Below, one piece after another: positions 15,622 through 18,841 of a stretch of DNA of 18,841 bases. Made by a program: the position numbers and the translations under genes. Below the pieces are notes generated by a model. It did no database searches. It was not told the DNA's origin and saw only the letters and a program-made list of their open reading frames with translations. Position 1 is the stretch's first letter. Each line of letters begins with the position of its first letter. Source of the stretch: an uncultured Collinsella sp. (lineage in GTDB: Bacteria; Actinomycetota; Coriobacteriia; Coriobacteriales; Coriobacteriaceae); NCBI GenBank assembly GCA_900544465.1, contig UQVT01000018.1, positions 1 through 18,841 on the forward strand. The letters run 5' to 3'.

Positions 15622-15882
15622 ATGAGCAGAAGTCTCAAAAAGGGCCCGTTCGTGGAGACTCGCCTTCTCTCGCGTATCACCGCGATGAACGAGGCTGGCA
15701 AGAAGGACGTCGTGAAGACCTGGTCCCGCGCGTCCACCATCTTCCCCGAGATGGTTGGTCACACCATCGCCGTCCACGACGGCCGCAAGCATGTGCCCGT
15801 GTATGTTACCGAGTCCATGGTTGGTCACAAGCTCGGCGAGTTCGCGCCGACTCGTACGTTCCGTGGCCACAAGGCCAAATAG
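15622..15882 (+). CDS. rpsS: 30S ribosomal protein S19
   Basis: S19 is in the head of the small subunit, near the A-site finger, and forms a complex with S13. The 86-residue protein begins MSRSLKKGPFVE and contains TWSRASTIFPEMVGHTIAVHDGRKHVPVYVTESMVGHKLGEFAPTR, nearly consensus throughout. AGGAG at 15608-15612 is the ribosome binding site. It keeps the usual position between rplB and rplV. Confidence 0.97.
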   Translation: MSRSLKKGPFVETRLLSRITAMNEAGKKDVVKTWSRASTIFPEMVGHTIAVHDGRKHVPVYVTESMVGHKLGEFAPTRTFRGHKAK

Positions 15883-15896
15883 GGGGTTAACCGTAA

Positions 15897-16268
15897 ATGG
15901 CAACTAAGTCTATTGAAACTGAGGCCACCGAGGTTCGCGCCGTCGCTAAGTACGTGCGTGTTTCCCCCAGCAAGGCCCGCCTGGTGGTCGATCTGATCCG
16001 CCGCAAGCCTGTCGCTCAGGCCTTCGACATCCTCCACTTCTGCGACCGCGCCGTCGCCGTGGATGTCGAGAAGGTTCTCCGTTCCGCCGTTGCGAACGCC
16101 GAGAACAACAACGGTCTGCGTGCCGACAACCTGGTTGTCGCCGCTGCCTATGTTGACGAGGGTCCGACGCTTAAGCGCATCCGTCCCCGCGCCAAGGGTT
16201 CCGCTTCTCGCATTCTGAAGCGTACTTCCCACATCACCGTCGTCGTTGCTCCTCGAAAGGAGGCGTAA
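15897..16268 (+). CDS. rplV: 50S ribosomal protein L22
   Basis: L22 lines the exit tunnel with a long beta hairpin; changes there are known to affect macrolide action. The 123-residue protein has AKYVRVSPSKARLVVDLIRRKPV near the N-terminus and the hairpin region VDEGPTLKRIRPRAKGSASRILKRTSHITVVV at the end. GGGGGTT just after the rpsS stop may serve as ribosome binding site. Its own last codons contain AAAGGAGG (16257-16264), the binding site for rpsC. Confidence 0.97.
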   Translation: MATKSIETEATEVRAVAKYVRVSPSKARLVVDLIRRKPVAQAFDILHFCDRAVAVDVEKVLRSAVANAENNNGLRADNLVVAAAYVDEGPTLKRIRPRAKGSASRILKRTSHITVVVAPRKEA

Positions 16269-16274
16269 AGCTGT

Positions 16275-16984
16275 ATGGGTCAGAAAGTCTACCCCACCGG
16301 CTTCCGTCTTGGCATCACCGAGAACTGGCGCTCCCGCTGGTTCGCAGAGAAGGATTACGCTAAGACCCTCGGTAACGATCTCGAGATTCGTAAGTACCTC
16401 GAGAAGCGTCTTTCCCGCGCAGCTGTCTCCCGCGTCGAGATCGAGCGCGCTGGCGACAAGGTGAAGGTCATCATCCTCACTGCTCGCCCCGGCGTTGTCA
16501 TCGGTAAGAAGGGTGCCGAGATCGATACCCTCCGTACCGAGCTCGAGAAGGTCGCTGGCGTCTCCAAGGGCCAGCTCTCCGTCGACGTTGTCGAGATCAA
16601 GCGCCCCGAGCTCGACGCCAACCTCGTTGCTCAGTCTATCGCCGAGCAGCTCGAGGGCCGCGTTGCCTTCCGTCGCGCTATGCGCAAGGCTGTCCAGTCC
16701 GCCCGCAAGGCCGGCGCTAAGGGCATCCGTATCCAGTGCTCCGGTCGTCTCGGCGGTGCCGAGATGGGCCGTCGTGAGTGGTACCGTGAGGGTCGCGTGC
16801 CTCTGCACACCCTCCGTGCCAAGATCGACTACGGCACGGCTGTCGCCAGCACCACCATGGGCGCTTGCGGCGTGAAGGTCTGGATTTACCTGGGCGAGAA
16901 GCTCCCGGGCCAGCCTGTTCCCAACCCTGCACTCGAGGGCTCTTCCCGTCCTCGTCGTCGTAACTCCGAGAGGAGGGGTCAGTA

Positions 16985-16985
<1 letters not shown>
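16275..16985 (+). CDS. rpsC: 30S ribosomal protein S3
   Basis: S3 lies at the mRNA entry channel and takes part in mRNA unwinding. The 236-residue protein starts MGQKVYPTGFRLGI, has a KH domain with the GxxG loop IGKKGAEI (76-83), and the C-terminal domain with GAKGIRIQCSGRLGGAEMGRREWYREGRVPLHTLRAKIDYG. The tail RPRRRNSERRGQ is basic, as in many actinobacterial and other S3 proteins. The stop codon TAG shares its last base with the GTG start of rplP. Confidence 0.97.
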
Positions 16986-17487
<502 letters not shown>

Positions 17488-17488
<1 letters not shown>

Positions 17489-17703
17489 TGAAGCCCGCAG
17501 AGATTCGTGAGCTCTCGGACGCTCAGCTCGTTGAGAAGCTGAAGGAAATGCGCGCCGAGCTCTTTAACCTTCGTTTCCAGATGGCCACCAGCCAGCTGGA
17601 CAACACCGCTCGCGTCAACACCGTGAAGAAGGACATCGCTCGCGTCCTCACGGAGCAGCGCGCCCGCGAGATCGCAGCGGAGAAGTCCGCTGTCGCCGAG
17701 TAG
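17488..17703 (+). CDS. rpmC: 50S ribosomal protein L29
   Basis: L29 sits at the tunnel exit beside L23. The 71-residue, mostly helical protein contains the family pattern LVEKLKEMRAELFNLRFQMATSQLDNTARVNTVKKDIARVLTEQR. Its ATG overlaps the rplP stop by one base (TAATG), so translation is probably coupled. The order rplP, rpmC, rpsQ is the usual one. Confidence 0.96.
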
Positions 17704-17719
17704 GACCTAAGGAGAGAAC

Positions 17720-17980
17720 ATGACTGATTCGCGTAACTCGCGTAAGGTCCGTACGGGTGTCGTTACCTCCGTCTCCGGTGCCAAGACCATCGTCGTCACC
17801 ATCACCGAGCGCAAGCGTCACCCCAAGTACGGCAAGATGATGACCAGCTCCAAGAAGCTGCACGCTCACGACGAGGAGTGCACGGCTGGCGTGGGCGATA
17901 CCGTCCGCGTTATGGAGACCCGTCCTATGTCCAAGATGAAGCGCTGGCGCCTCATCGAGGTCGTCGAGCGCGCTAAATAA
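17720..17980 (+). CDS. rpsQ: 30S ribosomal protein S17
   Basis: S17 is an early-binding small subunit protein with an OB fold. The 86-residue protein has RKVRTGVVTSVSGAKTIVVTITERKRHPKYGKMMTSSKKLHAHDEE, then VGDTVRVMETRPMSKMKRWRLIEVVERAK, which match the family well. AAGGAGAG before ATG is a good ribosome binding site. It is the last gene of the S10 operon in the Escherichia coli arrangement, and here it is followed by a 118-base structured spacer. Confidence 0.97.
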   Translation: MTDSRNSRKVRTGVVTSVSGAKTIVVTITERKRHPKYGKMMTSSKKLHAHDEECTAGVGDTVRVMETRPMSKMKRWRLIEVVERAK

Positions 17981-18007
17981 GCAGTCGCTCTTACGACTTG
18001 TACGTTT

Positions 18008-18073
18008 CCGAAGATGTGCGTATGCCTGGCTTGCATACCACAGGCCGTATAAAGGCAGCGCACCTCTCTTCGG
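18008..18073 (+). ncRNA. Predicted three-way junction RNA in the rplN leader
   Basis: Stem P1 pairs CCGAAGA (18008-18014) with TCTTCGG (18067-18073) and GTGC (18016-18019) with GCAC (18060-18063). Inside it are P2, GTATGC (18020-18025) with GCATAC (18033-18038), and P3, GCC (18044-18046) with GGC (18054-18056). The structure ends ten bases before the rplN Shine-Dalgarno site. It lies where the spc operon begins. In Escherichia coli S8 controls the spc operon, but by binding at the rplE start. TATAAA at 18048-18053 in the P3 loop could be a -10 sequence instead, so a DNA-level role is not excluded. Confidence 0.55.
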
Positions 18074-18098
18074 TTCTTAGTTCGGAGGAACATCTACC

Positions 18099-18467
18099 AT
18101 GATTCAGATGCAAACCATGCTGAACGTCGCCGACAACTCCGGCGCTCGCAAGATTCGCTGCATCAAGGTGCTTGGCGGTTCCAAGCGTCGTTATGCAGGC
18201 ATCGGCGATGTGTTCATCGGTGCTGTCCAGGAGGCTACCCCTGGCGCCAACGTCAAGAAGAAGGACGTTGTCCGTTGCGTCGTCGTTCGCACCGTTAAGG
18301 AGATCCGCCGCAAGGATGGCTCCTACATTCGCTTTGATGAGAACGCCTGCGTTGTCATCAACAACGATGGTTCGCCCGTCGGCACCCGTATCTTCGGGCC
18401 TGTCGCTCGCGAGCTTCGTGACAAGAAGTACATGAAGATCGTCTCGCTCGCTCCCGAGACCCTGTAG
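18099..18467 (+). CDS. rplN: 50S ribosomal protein L14
   Basis: L14 lies at the subunit interface and contacts 16S rRNA; it is the target of the silencing factor RsfS. The 122-residue protein is near consensus: MIQMQTMLNVADNSGARKIRCIKVLGGSKRRYAGIGDV, then RRKDGSYIRFDENACVVINNDGSPVGTRIFGPVARELR. CGGAGGA at 18083-18089 precedes ATG. It begins the spc-type gene group and is followed by rplX after 13 bases. Confidence 0.97.
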   Translation: MIQMQTMLNVADNSGARKIRCIKVLGGSKRRYAGIGDVFIGAVQEATPGANVKKKDVVRCVVVRTVKEIRRKDGSYIRFDENACVVINNDGSPVGTRIFGPVARELRDKKYMKIVSLAPETL

Positions 18468-18480
18468 TTAGGGGAGATAT

Positions 18481-18786
18481 ATGTATATCAAGAAGGGCGA
18501 TAAGGTCCAGGTTCTCTCTGGTAAGGATCGCGGCAAGCAGGGCGTTGTCCTGCGTGCTCTCCCCGCCGAGAACAAGGTCGTTGTCGAGGGCGTTTCGGTC
18601 GTCAAGAAGGCCGTCAAGCCCAACGCTGCCAACCAGCAGGGCGGCATCGTTTCGCAGGAGGCTCCCATCGACGCCTCCAACGTCAATCTCGTTTGCCCCG
18701 AGTGCGGTAAGGTTACCCGCGTCGGTCACGAGAAGGACGGCAAGAACAAGCTGCGCGTCTGCAAGAAGTGCGGCCACAAGTTCTAA
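18481..18786 (+). CDS. rplX: 50S ribosomal protein L24, zinc-ribbon form
   Basis: L24 is an assembly initiator that binds the 5' part of 23S rRNA. The 101-residue protein has an N-terminal KOW motif (KKGDKVQVLSGKDRGKQGVVLRALP) and a C-terminal zinc ribbon: Cys72 and Cys75 in CPECGK, Cys94 and Cys97 in CKKCGHKF. Such cysteine-containing L24 proteins are a known form beside those without cysteines. GGGGAG at 18471-18476 is the ribosome binding site. rplE would normally follow, but the window ends 55 bases after the stop with no start visible. Confidence 0.96.
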   Translation: MYIKKGDKVQVLSGKDRGKQGVVLRALPAENKVVVEGVSVVKKAVKPNAANQQGGIVSQEAPIDASNVNLVCPECGKVTRVGHEKDGKNKLRVCKKCGHKF

Positions 18787-18793
18787 GCTGCCC

Positions 18794-18841
18794 GCAACAT
18801 CAAGTTGCTAGCAAAGGCCCGGATGCCCCACGGCACCCGGG
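18794..18841 (+). promoter_or_regulatory. Two hairpins after rplX, cut by the window end
   Basis: GCAAC (18794-18798) pairs with GTTGC (18804-18808) around ATCAA. A second hairpin pairs CCCGG (18818-18822) with CCGGG (18837-18841), with GCC/GGC inside it (18825-18827 with 18832-18834). They fall in the spacer before the expected rplE gene. In Escherichia coli the S8 repressor site lies at the rplE start, so a control role is possible. The second hairpin may continue past the window, and no T tract can be assessed. Confidence 0.45.

Noticed and set aside
13632..16808. Several - strand frames of 290-350 codons opposite rplD, rplW, rplB, rplV and rpsC
   Set aside because: They mirror strongly biased ribosomal protein codons and are Leu/Gly/Asp-rich shadows without start signals.

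Overview
The window reads as a GC-rich bacterial chromosome with every recognised gene on the + strand. The best guess is a member of the Coriobacteriia (Actinomycetota), perhaps near Collinsella. The grounds are the high-GC codon use, the ribosomal protein sequences, and a Firmicutes-style fatty acid gene cluster in a high-GC actinobacterial-looking background. This placement is inference from memory of related proteins, not from a search.

Region 1 (about 1-10640) is a complete type II fatty acid synthesis operon in the order fabH, acpP, fabK, fabD, fabG, fabF, accB, fabZ, accC and a fused accD-accA. It makes malonyl-CoA (AccB, AccC, AccDA), loads it on ACP (FabD), starts chains (FabH) and elongates them (FabF, FabG, FabZ, FabK). 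Spacers are short, several genes overlap, and Shine-Dalgarno sites often lie inside the preceding gene. The last cistron is an orphan PTS EIIC-like permease, followed by a strong intrinsic terminator at 10606-10639. Before fabH lies an 18-bp direct repeat that may be an operator.

Region 2 (10638-12540) has a cation diffusion facilitator with its own promoter, which overlaps the preceding terminator's T tract, and a histidine phosphatase. Next comes a striking element at 12569-12745: two perfectly complementary 49-bp arms around a loop that is itself a hairpin.

Region 3 (12780-18841) is the S10 operon and the start of the spc operon: rplC, rplD, rplW, rplB, rpsS, rplV, rpsC, rplP, rpmC, rpsQ, rplN, rplX. 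rpsJ (S10), usually first, is absent. Several longer spacers hold predicted RNA structure: a long hairpin leader before rplC, a hairpin between rplW and rplB, a three-way junction before rplN, and two hairpins after rplX. A 26-nt motif with 23 identical positions occurs upstream of both rplC and rplB.

The genes themselves are mostly well-known families. The unexplained content is in the non-coding DNA: the large inverted repeat, the shared rplC/rplB motif and the structured ribosomal leaders. I saw no CRISPR array, transposase, tRNA or rRNA.
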